This document shows, piece after piece, positions 17,226 through 25,940 of a stretch of DNA of 64,000 nt; positions within the stretch are counted from its first letter, which is position 1, and every line of letters starts with the position of its first letter. The notes below the pieces were generated by a model. The model was not told the origin of the DNA and did not search any database. It saw nothing but the letters and a program-made list of their open reading frames with translations. Source of the DNA: Saprospiraceae bacterium (lineage in GTDB: Bacteria > Bacteroidota > Bacteroidia > Chitinophagales > Saprospiraceae); the NCBI GenBank assembly GCA_027488855.1, contig JAIYAV010000158.1:1-64000 (forward strand), read 5' to 3'. The translations under genes and the position numbers were made by a program.

Positions 17226-19346
17226 ATGAACAAGACCAGCCTGTCCCTCTGCTGCCTCCTGTGTTTTTCCAGCCTTTGGGCGCAAAAACCAATTCTGTCC
17301 AGCGACCAATCCGAATGGTGGAAACGCAACAACCTGCGGCTCATCCAAATGAACCTGCCAGCCTATGAAGCCGCCAATCTGCACGCCGACAGCATCGTCA
17401 AAGATTTGCACACCTTTTCGGCCAATACCCTCATCATCAATGCAGGCGGGATTATGGCGTTTTATGAAAGCAAGCTTGATTTCCATTACATCAACCCTTA
17501 CATGAAGCCGGGCGACCTAGGACGGATCGTCCAACGATGCCACGATCAAGGGATCCGAGTGATTGTACGTTTTGACTTCAGCCGGGCCGATCAAAGCATT
17601 TTTCAAAAACATCCCGACTGGTTTTACCTTTCGCCAACGGGCAAAAGAATTGTCAATACCGATAAATACGTGGTGAGCATCAATGCGCCCTACGTGCAGG
17701 AAAAAGCTTTTGACATCGTTGCCGAAGTGCTCGACAATTATGACGTGGATGGCATCTTCCTCAACATGCCCGGCTACCAAACCCGCAATTCCTACGAAAA
17801 CACCTACGAAGGCATCGATCAAAACGAATACGACAAGGCTGCTTTTAAAAAATGGAGCGGCGGCCTGGACTTGCCGCTGAAAGAAGACAAAAACGATCCC
17901 GTTTTTAGAAAATACGAGGAATTTAAAAAGGAGAGCATCAGCCTATGGTCCAAAAAGCTGCACGAATTGGTCAAGGGCCGCAAAAAGAAAGTAGCCATCT
18001 GCACTTACCTCGAAGACTATGTCGACATCATTCGCCACGAAAGCCAAACCCACGGCTTGCCCTATTGGCCTTATACGGGCAGCGACAATACCAACCACAT
18101 CGAACAAACCTTCCCCGATAAAATCGTTAGCAATGCCAGCATCCAGCAAATCTCCTTCCGCAGCCGCTTCAACGCCGCTGAACCCGAAGAGGTAGGCATC
18201 CGCTTGTGGGAAAACCTGGCCAACGGCTCCGGCACCGACGTAAGCCTAATGGGCGACCTCCGGGAGTACGAAGACCAGCGGAATTTTGTGGTGATGAAAA
18301 AGATTTATGCCTTTCAGAAAAAATGGGAACCCTATTTTGGCAAATACGAGTCGGTGGCCAAAGTTGCAGTGGTTGCTCCGGGTTATTGGCCAAGCGGTTT
18401 ACCGATGGAAGAGTATCGGGGCATTCAGCTGATGCTGAAAGAGGCGCATATTCCTTTCGACATCATTCAGGATAACCATTTGGCTAAGCTTAAAGAAAAA
18501 CTGGGGAAGTACAAAGTTTTGATCTTGCCGGATATTCAATATTTATCCGCGCAAGATTTGGCAGCTTTGCAAGAGCTTTCGCAGGCTGGTATGTCACTTT
18601 TTGCCAGCAACCGCAGCCTCTTTGATGCTCCACTGGTGTTAAAAAAACTGTTTGGTGCGACCATTGTAAAAGACCTCAATGATGGAGATGGCCATTATCT
18701 GCAACCCAATGACCCAAAAATCTTCACCCATTTCGTCGGGCAAAGCATGGTGCATTTTAAGTACAATTTGGGCTTGTACCAGTTTGACCAAGGCGACAAG
18801 ACACTGTTGCCCATTTTGGACAAAGGCCGACCCGGCCCACCCGAAATGATCGGCGGCCACGACCCCCTTAACTATTTTGCCACCAACTTGCACCAAAACG
18901 GCAGCAGCACCAATGCCCTGATGCCCATCAACATTGGCCGCATTTATTACCAAACGGGCTACGAGCAGCACAAATACTTGGTTCTGGATATTTTGAAGCG
19001 CCTATTTCCTGCCCTTGACCAACAAATCGTTACGAATGCCCATCCTCGGGTGGAAATGATCCTGAATGAATACATGCCGAATACAGCAGCGGTGACCATC
19101 GCTACTCCTTTTCGTTCGGCTGGGCACATCTTGCATTTGATCAACCTCACGGGTTTTAGTGGCAATACGTATTTTGATCCGCTACCGATTCATGAAACTG
19201 AGATCAAAGTCAAGGTGGATTATCGGCCACGGAAAGTGTGGAGATTGGGGGAGGAGAAGCCCTTGCCTTTCGTTTATCAGCAAGGGTATGTGAGTTTCAA
19301 AGTGAGTCGTTTGACGGATTATGCGGGGATTGTAGTAGAGCGATAA
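17226..19346 (+). CDS. Secreted GHL6-type glycoside hydrolase-like protein
   Basis: A 706-residue exported protein. The signal peptide is MNKTSLSLCCLLCFSSLWAQ. Residues about 30-370 form a TIM-barrel like the hypothetical glycosyl hydrolase 6 (GHL6) family: ANTLIINAGGIMAFYESKL, HYINPYMKPGDLGRIV, GIRVIVRFDFSRAD, HPDWFY, and the strand YDVDGIFLNMPGYQ. Residues about 375-600 look like a Rossmann-type beta-galactosidase trimerisation domain (YKVLILPDIQYLSAQDLAAL, GMSLFASNRS), and a beta-sandwich closes the protein. GHL6 proteins are assigned to carbohydrate processing by fold; the substrate is unknown. There is no T9SS tail. The 5' leader and first codons are duplicated downstream at 19600-19640. 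Confidence 0.75.
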   Translation: MNKTSLSLCCLLCFSSLWAQKPILSSDQSEWWKRNNLRLIQMNLPAYEAANLHADSIVKDLHTFSANTLIINAGGIMAFYESKLDFHYINPYMKPGDLGRIVQRCHDQGIRVIVRFDFSRADQSIFQKHPDWFYLSPTGKRIVNTDKYVVSINAPYVQEKAFDIVAEVLDNYDVDGIFLNMPGYQTRNSYENTYEGIDQNEYDKAAFKKWSGGLDLPLKEDKNDPVFRKYEEFKKESISLWSKKLHELVKGRKKKVAICTYLEDYVDIIRHESQTHGLPYWPYTGSDNTNHIEQTFPDKIVSNASIQQISFRSRFNAAEPEEVGIRLWENLANGSGTDVSLMGDLREYEDQRNFVVMKKIYAFQKKWEPYFGKYESVAKVAVVAPGYWPSGLPMEEYRGIQLMLKEAHIPFDIIQDNHLAKLKEKLGKYKVLILPDIQYLSAQDLAALQELSQAGMSLFASNRSLFDAPLVLKKLFGATIVKDLNDGDGHYLQPNDPKIFTHFVGQSMVHFKYNLGLYQFDQGDKTLLPILDKGRPGPPEMIGGHDPLNYFATNLHQNGSSTNALMPINIGRIYYQTGYEQHKYLVLDILKRLFPALDQQIVTNAHPRVEMILNEYMPNTAAVTIATPFRSAGHILHLINLTGFSGNTYFDPLPIHETEIKVKVDYRPRKVWRLGEEKPLPFVYQQGYVSFKVSRLTDYAGIVVER

Positions 19347-19437
19347 TTACTGCATAAACATGAACTATTGCAAAAGCAAAAGGAGAGGGTATCGTGAAGG
19401 AACCTTCTTACTTTTGAGCGCCGAAGGCGCAAAAAAT

Positions 19438-19536
19438 CTAAGGTGTTCTAAGGTGTCTAAGGTGGTTCAATTTATTTTACTGCCCTTCGAGCCTTTCTTT
19501 GTTTTGAACCACCTTAGGCACCTTAGAACACCTTAG
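19438..19536. repeat. TTAGGTG-type palindrome, copy 2
   Basis: Left arm 19438-19470 and right arm 19504-19536 match as an inverted repeat at 32 of 33 positions. The single exception would be a U-G wobble in plus-strand RNA. Arms are tandem CTAAGGTG units (TCTAAGGTGTCTAAGGTGG). It lies 91 bases past the GHL6 stop. The arms are nearly identical to those of the copy at 62804-62907, while the loops differ. Confidence 0.85.
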
Positions 19537-19578
19537 AATGGGATATATCTGGGATAGTCGGTAGCTGAGAATATAGTA

Positions 19579-19606
19579 TTGTTGACTAGGCTTTTCGCTA
19601 TACTTG
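19579..19606 (+). promoter_or_regulatory. Possible promoter of the duplicated GHL6 leader
   Basis: TTG (19579-19581), 17 nt, then TATACTTG (19599-19606), one base off TAnnTTTG. It is followed at once by a leader copied from the GHL6 gene and a 16-codon frame. Confidence 0.35.
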
Positions 19607-19682
19607 CAAACAAACAACATTAGCAAACCACATGAACAAGTTCAGCCAACGAAATCAAGAGTTAATTCCCAAGTCCGGTTAA
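19607..19682 (+). pseudogene. Duplicated leader and first codons of the GHL6 gene
   Basis: Eighteen bases (CAAACAAACAACATTAGC) at 19607-19624 are identical to 17200-17217 in front of the GHL6 gene. After 7-8 bases both continue CATGAACAAG and then xxCAGCC. At the upstream copy this is the start of the 706-residue protein; here the frame from ATG 19632 gives only 16 residues (MNKFSQRNQELIPKSG) before TAA. It looks like the 5' remnant of a deleted tandem paralogue, or a free-standing leader. Nothing else recognisable lies between 19683 and the M28 gene end at 19796. Confidence 0.5.
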
Positions 19683-19795
19683 AGGTGTGTTCATGTCGAA
19701 GAGGTTTTAGCATCGCAGCAATATTGCCACTTACACCATTACGTGTTTATGCAAAACCCCTTCGTTCCAACTTTTGATACTTTTAAAACGGATCT

Positions 19796-20833
19796 TTACA
19801 ATTCACCATTGAACTCCCGATAGATCACCGCCAATAACACCTGGCCTACCGCTCTTAAGGTGTAGCGGTCGATTTTGTCGATCGTGTCCCCATCCGTATG
19901 CCAATGATCCACAAAACCGGTTTTGCTAGCCGCAGGTTTGTTGATGATGTCGATCATTTTGATGCCTGCAATGTAGTTGACGTACACGTGATCGTCGGTA
20001 ATGCCGCCAGTTGGTTCTTCTACAAAGTATTGACCGTAACCCATTTCTTTGGCGAGGCCCCATACTTTTTGCAAGACGTCAGAAGCGCGTTCGTAGGACA
20101 CATCGTCGAAGCCAAAACGGGCGGAAGGTGCGCCGACCATATCGAGCAGGATGCCGTATTCCGGGCGGATGTCATTTTTATAATGCAGATTTCTGGCCCA
20201 ATGTTGGGAGCCAAGGCACCAGGTGTCGGGTTTGGCGTTTTCACTGCCATCGCCATAATCTTCAGCGTCAAAAAAGACAATGTCTACCCCAATATCTACA
20301 GGATTGGCTTGCAATTGGCGAGCTATTTCGAGCAAAACTCCAACACCACTACCGCCGTCATCGGCACCCATGACGGGTTTGGTTTTGTCACTAGTTGCTA
20401 TGGGTGAATCGGCAAAGGGGCGCGAATCCCAATGTGCCGCCAAAACAATCCGCCGACTGAGTTCGGGGCGGTATTGGCCAATGATGTTGGTGCTGTTGAG
20501 CTTTTTGCCATCAAAAGTGGTTGGCGTAAAATTTTGCTCAATCACCTCCAGTCCATATCCTTTGAGTTGAGCCGAAAGCCAATTTTTGCAAGCTTGGTGA
20601 GCGGCAGTATTGGGTACCCGTGGGCCAAACTCGGTTTGTTTGCTGACATATTGAAAAGCGGAATCACGGTTAAAAGCAGGCACTTTTACCGCAACGGCGG
20701 GTTTGTCATCCACAACCTCAGGCTGACCTTTCCCATTTTTACAAGCAGTGAAACTCAGGGCCAGGATACAGACGAACCCACCTAAAAGGGCCAGTTTATT
20801 TCTCATGTTTTTCATGTTTCTCGTATTTCTCAT
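19796..20833 (-). CDS. M28 family metallopeptidase / glutaminyl-peptide cyclotransferase-like lipoprotein
   Basis: A 345-residue exported zinc enzyme. The N-terminus ends in a lipobox LSFTAC with the lipid-modified Cys at 31. M28 ligands are visible: H134 and D136 in AAHWDSRP, D158/D159 in GADDGGSGVG, E191/D192 in FFDAEDYGDG, a later Asp in GILLDMVGAP, and the His in FVDHWHTDGDTID. The AAHWDSRP and DHWHTDGDTIDKID patterns are those of bacterial glutaminyl cyclases rather than general aminopeptidases, so N-terminal pyroglutamate formation on exported proteins is a plausible role; this enzyme supports T9SS cargo maturation in relatives. The first 13 codons overlap the rsmI end by 38 bases in a repeat tract; ATGs at codons 1, 7 and 10 are all usable starts. 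Confidence 0.8.
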   Translation of the reverse strand: MRNTRNMKNMRNKLALLGGFVCILALSFTACKNGKGQPEVVDDKPAVAVKVPAFNRDSAFQYVSKQTEFGPRVPNTAAHQACKNWLSAQLKGYGLEVIEQNFTPTTFDGKKLNSTNIIGQYRPELSRRIVLAAHWDSRPFADSPIATSDKTKPVMGADDGGSGVGVLLEIARQLQANPVDIGVDIVFFDAEDYGDGSENAKPDTWCLGSQHWARNLHYKNDIRPEYGILLDMVGAPSARFGFDDVSYERASDVLQKVWGLAKEMGYGQYFVEEPTGGITDDHVYVNYIAGIKMIDIINKPAASKTGFVDHWHTDGDTIDKIDRYTLRAVGQVLLAVIYREFNGEL

Positions 20834-20850
20834 GTTTTTCTTCCTTGCCT
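20796..20850. repeat. Tandem repeat tract bridging rsmI and the M28 gene
   Basis: Degenerate repeats of a CATGTTTTT/CATGTTTCT-like unit with one CGTATTTCT variant. On the minus strand they encode KHEKYEKHEKHEK at the end of RsmI and, in another frame, MRNTRNMKNMRNK at the start of the M28 protein. The unit has the same look (short A-rich direct repeats containing GAAA/ATGA) as the arms of the intergenic palindromes, but no complementary arm is seen nearby. Confidence 0.6.
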
Positions 20851-21518
20851 TCTTTGCCGGCTACAACAATCACAATTTCCCCTTTGATTTTCTCGGGGTG
20901 TTGTTGAAAAAACGCAACAAGTGTGGCTAAAGTACCCCGATGAGCTTCTTCAAATAATTTGCTCAACTCGCGTACCACGCAGGCGCTGCGATCGGGGCCA
21001 CAAAACTCCAACAATTGCTCCAGGGCTTTGACCAAGCGATGAGGCGATTCGTACAGCGCAAAGGTGTGAGGTAAAGACGCCAGATATTGCGCGCGGGTTT
21101 GTCGGCCTTTTTTATGGGGCAAAAAACCTTCAAAATGAAAACGGTCACAGGGCAATCCCGACAAAACCAGGGCAGGTATCAGCGCAGTTGCACCGGGCAA
21201 ACATTCCACCCGAATCTCCTGCCGTACACATTCCCGCACCAGCAAAAAACCTGGATCAGAAATGCCCGGAGTACCCGCGTCAGAGATCAAGGCCAGTTTT
21301 TTACCGGCCAATAATTCGCGCAAGGCCCCATTCACCCCCGCATGCTCATTGTGCGCATGATGAGCCCAGAGGGGCGTTTCGATGCCGTAATGATCGAGCA
21401 ACTTGCGCGAAGTACGGGTGTCTTCCGCCAGGATGATGTCCACCTCCTTGAGTACCCGGATGGCGCGCAAGGTGATGTCTTCAAGGTTGCCGATGGGCGT
21501 TGGAACGAGGTAGAGCAT
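20796..21518 (-). CDS. rsmI: 16S rRNA (cytidine(1402)-2'-O)-methyltransferase
   Basis: A 240-residue RsmI counted from ATG 21518 (MLYLVPTPIGNLEDITLRAI); the longer frame begins with TTG. The enzyme methylates the 2'-O of C1402 in 16S rRNA using SAM. Family motifs are clear: VPTPIGNLEDIT at the N-terminus, ILAEDTRTSRKLLDHYGI, LISDAGTPGISDPG, VECLPGATALIPALVLSGLP and FEGFLPHKKGRQ. After the usual end at about residue 220 an anomalous repetitive tail, KHEKYEKHEKHEK, follows. It is encoded by a tandem repeat that overlaps the start of the next gene (38 bp). Confidence 0.93.
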   Translation of the reverse strand: MLYLVPTPIGNLEDITLRAIRVLKEVDIILAEDTRTSRKLLDHYGIETPLWAHHAHNEHAGVNGALRELLAGKKLALISDAGTPGISDPGFLLVRECVRQEIRVECLPGATALIPALVLSGLPCDRFHFEGFLPHKKGRQTRAQYLASLPHTFALYESPHRLVKALEQLLEFCGPDRSACVVRELSKLFEEAHRGTLATLVAFFQQHPEKIKGEIVIVVAGKEGKEEKHEKYEKHEKHEK

Positions 21519-21540
21519 GGATAAAGGTTGCAAACAAGAG

Positions 21541-21582
21541 TCATCCCGAATTGCTCATTTTTTTTGTGATACTTCGGGATGA
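21541..21582 (-). terminator. Hairpin between purS and rsmI
   Basis: TCATCCCGAA (21541-21550) and TTCGGGATGA (21573-21582) are a perfect 10-bp inverted repeat with a 22-nt loop, 8 bases beyond the purS stop. Read on the minus strand it is not followed by a T-run, so it may act as a transcript end or stability hairpin rather than a classical terminator. Confidence 0.55.
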
Positions 21583-21589
21583 TCCCTAT

Positions 21590-21844
21590 TTATTCTATTG
21601 CGGTTAATTCAAAAGCAAAGCTCTCCATAATCAGGTTGGCCAGCAATTTGCGGCAGGCGTTGTCCACAATTTCACGGGCAGCCTCCTCTGTTTCAGCCTC
21701 CAGGGTAAGGGTGATGTGTTTGCCAATCCGCACATCCTCTACACTGTGAATATCCAGGCTTTTTAAGTTGTGTGACACTGCTTTTCCCTGTGGGTCTAGC
21801 AATTCTTTATGGGGCATGATGTCAATTTCTGCAACAAATTTCAT
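21590..21844 (-). CDS. purS: Phosphoribosylformylglycinamidine synthase subunit PurS
   Basis: An 84-residue protein with the PurS pattern: KFVAEIDIMPHKELLDPQGKAV, then LDIHSVEDVRIGKHITLTLE and EEAAREIVDNACRKLLANLI. PurS bridges PurL and PurQ in the fourth step of purine synthesis. Length is normal. The start overlaps the pssA stop by ATGA, so it is translationally coupled to a phospholipid gene; no purL or purQ is in the window. Confidence 0.9.
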   Translation of the reverse strand: MKFVAEIDIMPHKELLDPQGKAVSHNLKSLDIHSVEDVRIGKHITLTLEAETEEAAREIVDNACRKLLANLIMESFAFELTAIE

Positions 21845-22569
21845 GGCAATGATTTACGCTTAAATAAATGGATGAAAATTGAAAGTAGGATGTACAGCAA
21901 CACCACTATCGCTAAGCCAGCAATTTGCCAAACCAGCAAGATGGCTACTGCAATCGCCGCAAATATAATTCTTATCTCATTCCCTGCCCATTGTAAAGAT
22001 TTGAATTTGAAACTAAACATGGGGATTTCTAGCACCATTAGTGCCGAAAAGAGAACAGTAATTACATAGTACCAGACTGGATGGGCAAAATGCACAAAAG
22101 AATTCGGTGAAAGATAGGCACCCAGCAAGCCCACCATGAACAAAGTACATCCCGGGGTGGGTAAACCCAAAAAACCATCACTTTGCCGTTCATCCAGGTT
22201 GAATTTGCCCAAACGTAAGGCGGCAAAAAGGGTGAGGATAAAAGCAGGCAGTGCCCTGATTTCCAGGTCATTTGGCCATTGCCCCTGCCAGGCAGCTGCA
22301 ATCAAACAATACAAAATAATTCCCGGTACCAGTCCAAAAGAAACCATGTCGGCCAGAGAATCCAGTTGTTTGCCCAATTCAGAATGCACTTTCAGCAAAC
22401 GAGCCACCATTCCATCTAATAAATCGGCTAATGCGCCCAATGCGACCAACCCGATGGCCCATTCCAAACGTCCGTACAACAGGCAAAGGCTCGCACATGC
22501 GCCGCAAAAAAGATTCAATAAAGTGATGGCATTCGGCAGATGGCGACGCATTTGTGTTTTTTTTGTCAT
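21841..22569 (-). CDS. pssA: CDP-diacylglycerol--serine O-phosphatidyltransferase
   Basis: A 242-residue integral membrane enzyme of the CDP-alcohol phosphatidyltransferase family that makes phosphatidylserine, the precursor of phosphatidylethanolamine. The family signature D-G-x2-A-R-x8-G-x3-D-x3-D is intact in LLDGMVARLLKVHSELGKQL followed by DSLAD. LPNAITLLNLFCGACASL is the usual first membrane segment, and six to eight hydrophobic segments follow. The C-terminal KSLQWAGNEIRI region fits PssA rather than PgsA. The gene overlaps purS by four bases. Confidence 0.9.
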   Translation of the reverse strand: MTKKTQMRRHLPNAITLLNLFCGACASLCLLYGRLEWAIGLVALGALADLLDGMVARLLKVHSELGKQLDSLADMVSFGLVPGIILYCLIAAAWQGQWPNDLEIRALPAFILTLFAALRLGKFNLDERQSDGFLGLPTPGCTLFMVGLLGAYLSPNSFVHFAHPVWYYVITVLFSALMVLEIPMFSFKFKSLQWAGNEIRIIFAAIAVAILLVWQIAGLAIVVLLYILLSIFIHLFKRKSLP

Positions 22570-22713
22570 TCAATGCACAAAAATATCATCCTCTTTTCAA
22601 ATGGAATGATATAAATCGGGCTTAATGGCGTTATTTGTAGTAACTCCTGCAAATTATTAAATTGAGAGCTCGTTTTGAAAGACAAGCTCTAAGAGGCCAA
22701 ACCAAATTCGGCT

Positions 22714-25710
22714 ATGAGAAAAATATTTATGCTCTTGTTGTGCACCCTTGCACTGTGTGAACTTCGTGCCCAAGCTCCGGTAAACGATAATTGTGCCAGT
22801 CCTTTTGTGCTGGATACCGTCAACGGTTGGTGTTCGCGTATCGCTCAATTCACAACGGTTGGGGCTACACCTACTGTAGGTTTAGCCGTACCTCGTTGCA
22901 CACCTTCCTCCACCACTCCCAACGACGTTTGGTTTGCTTTTGATGCCATCGGGACAGATTTGAGCATCAGTGTTTCGGGCGCAACCCGCATCAATGCTGG
23001 TGGAACGTTACGTGCCCCTCAATTTACGGTTTATACTGGTAACTGTGGCAATCTGACTGAAATCAACGCCTGTATTTCTGATGCCAACAACCGCAACAGT
23101 GTACAAATCCTTACTTCCAGGGTCATCGTAGGGCAGCGCTATTTCGTTCGAGTGAGTTCTCGTACCAACAACAACGGGACTTTTCAATTGTGTATCAATA
23201 GCTTTAATGCCAATCAGGTGCCCAGCAGCGACTGCCCAACCGGGAATATCCTTTGTGACAAAAGAGCACTTACAGTCCCTTTTGTACAAGGTGAAGGCAA
23301 GGATCCTCGCGAAATTGACGGAGTATGCGGCCGTTTGGGGTGTGATCCAAGTGAGTCCCAGTCCAATTGGTTTAAATGGACCTGTGATGTGCCAGGTACT
23401 CTGGCTTTTTCCATTAATCCTTTGAATCCCGACGATGATATCGATTTTGTGGTTTTCGAGCTTCCTAGTGGTGTAAATGACTGTTCAGGCAAGCGGGCCA
23501 TTCGTTGTATGTCGGCAGGAGAAAATGTCGGCCAGGCAATAAGTACCTGGATCAACTGTACTGGAGCCACTGGCTTAAGGACTGGCGAAAACGGTACAAT
23601 TGAATATTGCGGTTGTGAATCGGGTTACAACAATTTCATTTCGGCGATCGACATGCAAAGGGGTAGAGCGTATGCCCTCGTCGTCAATAACTTCAGCCAA
23701 TCTGGGGCCGGGTATACCATTAGTTTTAGTGGCAGCGGGACCTTTGTAGGCCCCAAAGCCGATTTTAATGTGGATTCCAGCCCAGCTTGTATTGGTAAGG
23801 AAGTCAGATTTACGGATGCTTCCAGTTTTAATGGTGGACTGACCAAATGGGATTGGTTTTTTGGACCAACTTCAGATCAAAGTGCAGTCGTCAGTGGCAA
23901 AGGACCTTTCAAAGTGTCATTCAACCGCCCTGGCAGAAAAAACATTGTGCTCAATGTAACCAGTACCGATGGCTGCCAGGTGACCCGGGTAAAAGAAATT
24001 CAGGTGGAATGTTGCAAAGATCATTTTACCCTCAATGGACAAACCCGGGATGAAAATTGCCCCAATTCGAACAATGGCTCCATTGATGTAGGGGTCAACA
24101 ACAACTACGGCCCGTATACTTATGTTTGGAACAATGGTTCGCGGGCTGAAGACCTGCAAAATCTCCCACCAGGCACGTACTCCATCAACATCACCGACCA
24201 AGCTACTTGTGATACCACTTTGAATTTCACAATAAAAGGCCCCGCACCCTTTGCGCTAACTGCTCAAGACAAGGAAGCAACCTGCAATGGAGGGCGCGAC
24301 GGAGAAATCAGCGTGCAACTCACCGGGGGCACTGGCCCGTATCAGTACAGTTGGAACAACGGGCCGCTGATTGCTGATCCATTTCAGCGCAATGTTCCAG
24401 CAGGTGATTATAACCTGCGCTGGCGTGACCGAAATGGTTGTGGAAGAGATACCTTGCTCAAAGTACGGGAAATCACCCTGCGGCTCGATCCTGCGGTGGA
24501 TGCCATTACCCGACCGACCTGCTTTGGATTGGCCAATGGCTCGATTGTCGTGCGATTGGGCAATGGACAAGGGCCTTATCAATTCAACTGGAATGACGGC
24601 CAGGGTTTTCGGGGGGCCAATTCGCTACTCAATATTCGAGCGGGAACCTATCAGGTGGATGTACAGGATCAAAACTTATGCAAGGGCGAGTTTAATTTTT
24701 CAGTAGCAGATTTTCCACGTCTGGTGCTCCAAATGAGCAACAGTGACCCGAGTTGTTTTGGGGCCAAAGATGGAGCTGTCGATATCCTGGGCAGTGGAGG
24801 TACGGGTACCTATAAATACCTATGGGACAATGGTGCCATTGCTCCCTTCCGCTCTGATCTGCCCGCTGGCACTTATCGAGTGACCTTGACTGACTCCAAT
24901 GGTTGTAATCGGGATACCCTGGCCAGGCTGGTTGACCCACCTTTGTTGCTCATCGGTGATGTACAACCCTTAGATGTCATCTGTTTTGGCGAGGCAACTG
25001 GCATCATCAGTTTACTCGGAAAAGGGGGGCGACCACCTTATAAATATGGCATCAACGGCGGCAATTTTCAAAGCGACAATCGCTTTATTGGTCTGCGGGC
25101 TGGTACTTACACCGTCGCAGTTGAAGATGGTGGCGGCTGTACGGCTTCGCAGGAAGTGATCATCAGGGAACCGCCCCGATTACAGGTAGATGCAGGCTTG
25201 GATACCTCAATTTCACTGGGCCAAAAAATTACCCTTTTGGCCGTTCCGAATAATCCCTCGGTCAATTTCCAATGGTCACCCGCCGATTTGGTCACTTGCT
25301 CGACTTGCCAAACTACGCTGGCGGGGCCGCTGCGCACGGTGCGCTTCCAGATTGAAATAACCGATGCCGCAGGTTGTAAGGCCGTTGACCAGTTGTTGGT
25401 CACCGTAGTCAAAAACCGTCCGGTTTATATTCCGAATGGCTTTACCCCTGATTTGGATGGCAACAATGACTTTTTTACCCTCTATGGCGGCCCAGCAGCC
25501 CGGCGAATCCGACGCCTACAAATCTACGACCGTTGGGGTGAACAAATGTTTGATACCAAAGACATCCCCCTCGGCCAAGAGCCCCTGGGCTGGAATGGCA
25601 CTTACCGCAATCAATCGATGCCTTCGGGGGTATACGTGTATGTCGCGGAAGTGGAGTTCATTGACGATGAGGTGCTGGTATTTAAAGGTGATTTGACCTT
25701 GGTGCGGTAG
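22714..25710 (+). CDS. T9SS type-B cargo with PKD and SprB repeats
   Basis: A 998-residue cell-surface protein. MRKIFMLLLCTLALCELRAQ is a signal peptide. Residues about 25-170 and 175-345 are two pre-peptidase-like beta-sandwich domains with paired cysteines; a PKD domain follows (about 348-435, ADFNVDSSPACIGKEVRFTD). Residues about 440-835 hold five SprB repeats (ATCNGGRDGEISVQLTGGTG, PSCFGAKDGAVDILGSGGTG, VICFGEATGIISLLGKGGRP and others). The C-terminus is the gliding-motility-associated type-B tail: VYIPNGFTPDLDGNNDFFTL, IYDRWGEQMFDT, GWNGTYRNQSMPSGVYVYV. The protein is therefore expected to be exported by the type IX system and attached or released at the surface; SprB-repeat proteins act as adhesins. 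Specific ligand unknown. Confidence 0.88.
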   Translation: MRKIFMLLLCTLALCELRAQAPVNDNCASPFVLDTVNGWCSRIAQFTTVGATPTVGLAVPRCTPSSTTPNDVWFAFDAIGTDLSISVSGATRINAGGTLRAPQFTVYTGNCGNLTEINACISDANNRNSVQILTSRVIVGQRYFVRVSSRTNNNGTFQLCINSFNANQVPSSDCPTGNILCDKRALTVPFVQGEGKDPREIDGVCGRLGCDPSESQSNWFKWTCDVPGTLAFSINPLNPDDDIDFVVFELPSGVNDCSGKRAIRCMSAGENVGQAISTWINCTGATGLRTGENGTIEYCGCESGYNNFISAIDMQRGRAYALVVNNFSQSGAGYTISFSGSGTFVGPKADFNVDSSPACIGKEVRFTDASSFNGGLTKWDWFFGPTSDQSAVVSGKGPFKVSFNRPGRKNIVLNVTSTDGCQVTRVKEIQVECCKDHFTLNGQTRDENCPNSNNGSIDVGVNNNYGPYTYVWNNGSRAEDLQNLPPGTYSINITDQATCDTTLNFTIKGPAPFALTAQDKEATCNGGRDGEISVQLTGGTGPYQYSWNNGPLIADPFQRNVPAGDYNLRWRDRNGCGRDTLLKVREITLRLDPAVDAITRPTCFGLANGSIVVRLGNGQGPYQFNWNDGQGFRGANSLLNIRAGTYQVDVQDQNLCKGEFNFSVADFPRLVLQMSNSDPSCFGAKDGAVDILGSGGTGTYKYLWDNGAIAPFRSDLPAGTYRVTLTDSNGCNRDTLARLVDPPLLLIGDVQPLDVICFGEATGIISLLGKGGRPPYKYGINGGNFQSDNRFIGLRAGTYTVAVEDGGGCTASQEVIIREPPRLQVDAGLDTSISLGQKITLLAVPNNPSVNFQWSPADLVTCSTCQTTLAGPLRTVRFQIEITDAAGCKAVDQLLVTVVKNRPVYIPNGFTPDLDGNNDFFTLYGGPAARRIRRLQIYDRWGEQMFDTKDIPLGQEPLGWNGTYRNQSMPSGVYVYVAEVEFIDDEVLVFKGDLTLVR

Positions 25711-25728
25711 GGGTAAAACCATACTAAT

Positions 25729-25883
25729 GGACATTTTTGTATTTCAGAAGCGAAGGACATGAATTGCCACGTGCTCTAGCGCGTGGATGGAGATTGTCTT
25801 TTTGATGGACTTTAGTCCTAGCATTAATGTTTAAGCGAGGGCTAAAGCACGTGGCAATTCATGTCCTCCGAGTAAAATGTCCA
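25729..25883. repeat. Palindromic element between the SprB and pnkp genes
   Basis: Inner arms GGACATGAATTGCCACGTGC (from 25755) and its complement (25841-25866) match at 25 of 26 positions. Outer arms TGGACATTT (25729-25737) and AAATGTCCA (25875-25883) extend the element. The core contains another small palindrome, GGACTTTAGTCC. It fills the space between two convergent genes and encodes nothing that I can recognise. Its arms are not tandem repeats, unlike most others in the window. Confidence 0.8.
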
Positions 25884-25940
25884 GTAATGTGGGGTGAAAC
25901 TGGTATTTAGTAAGGAGGAAATATAGTGAAGAAGTGGATC

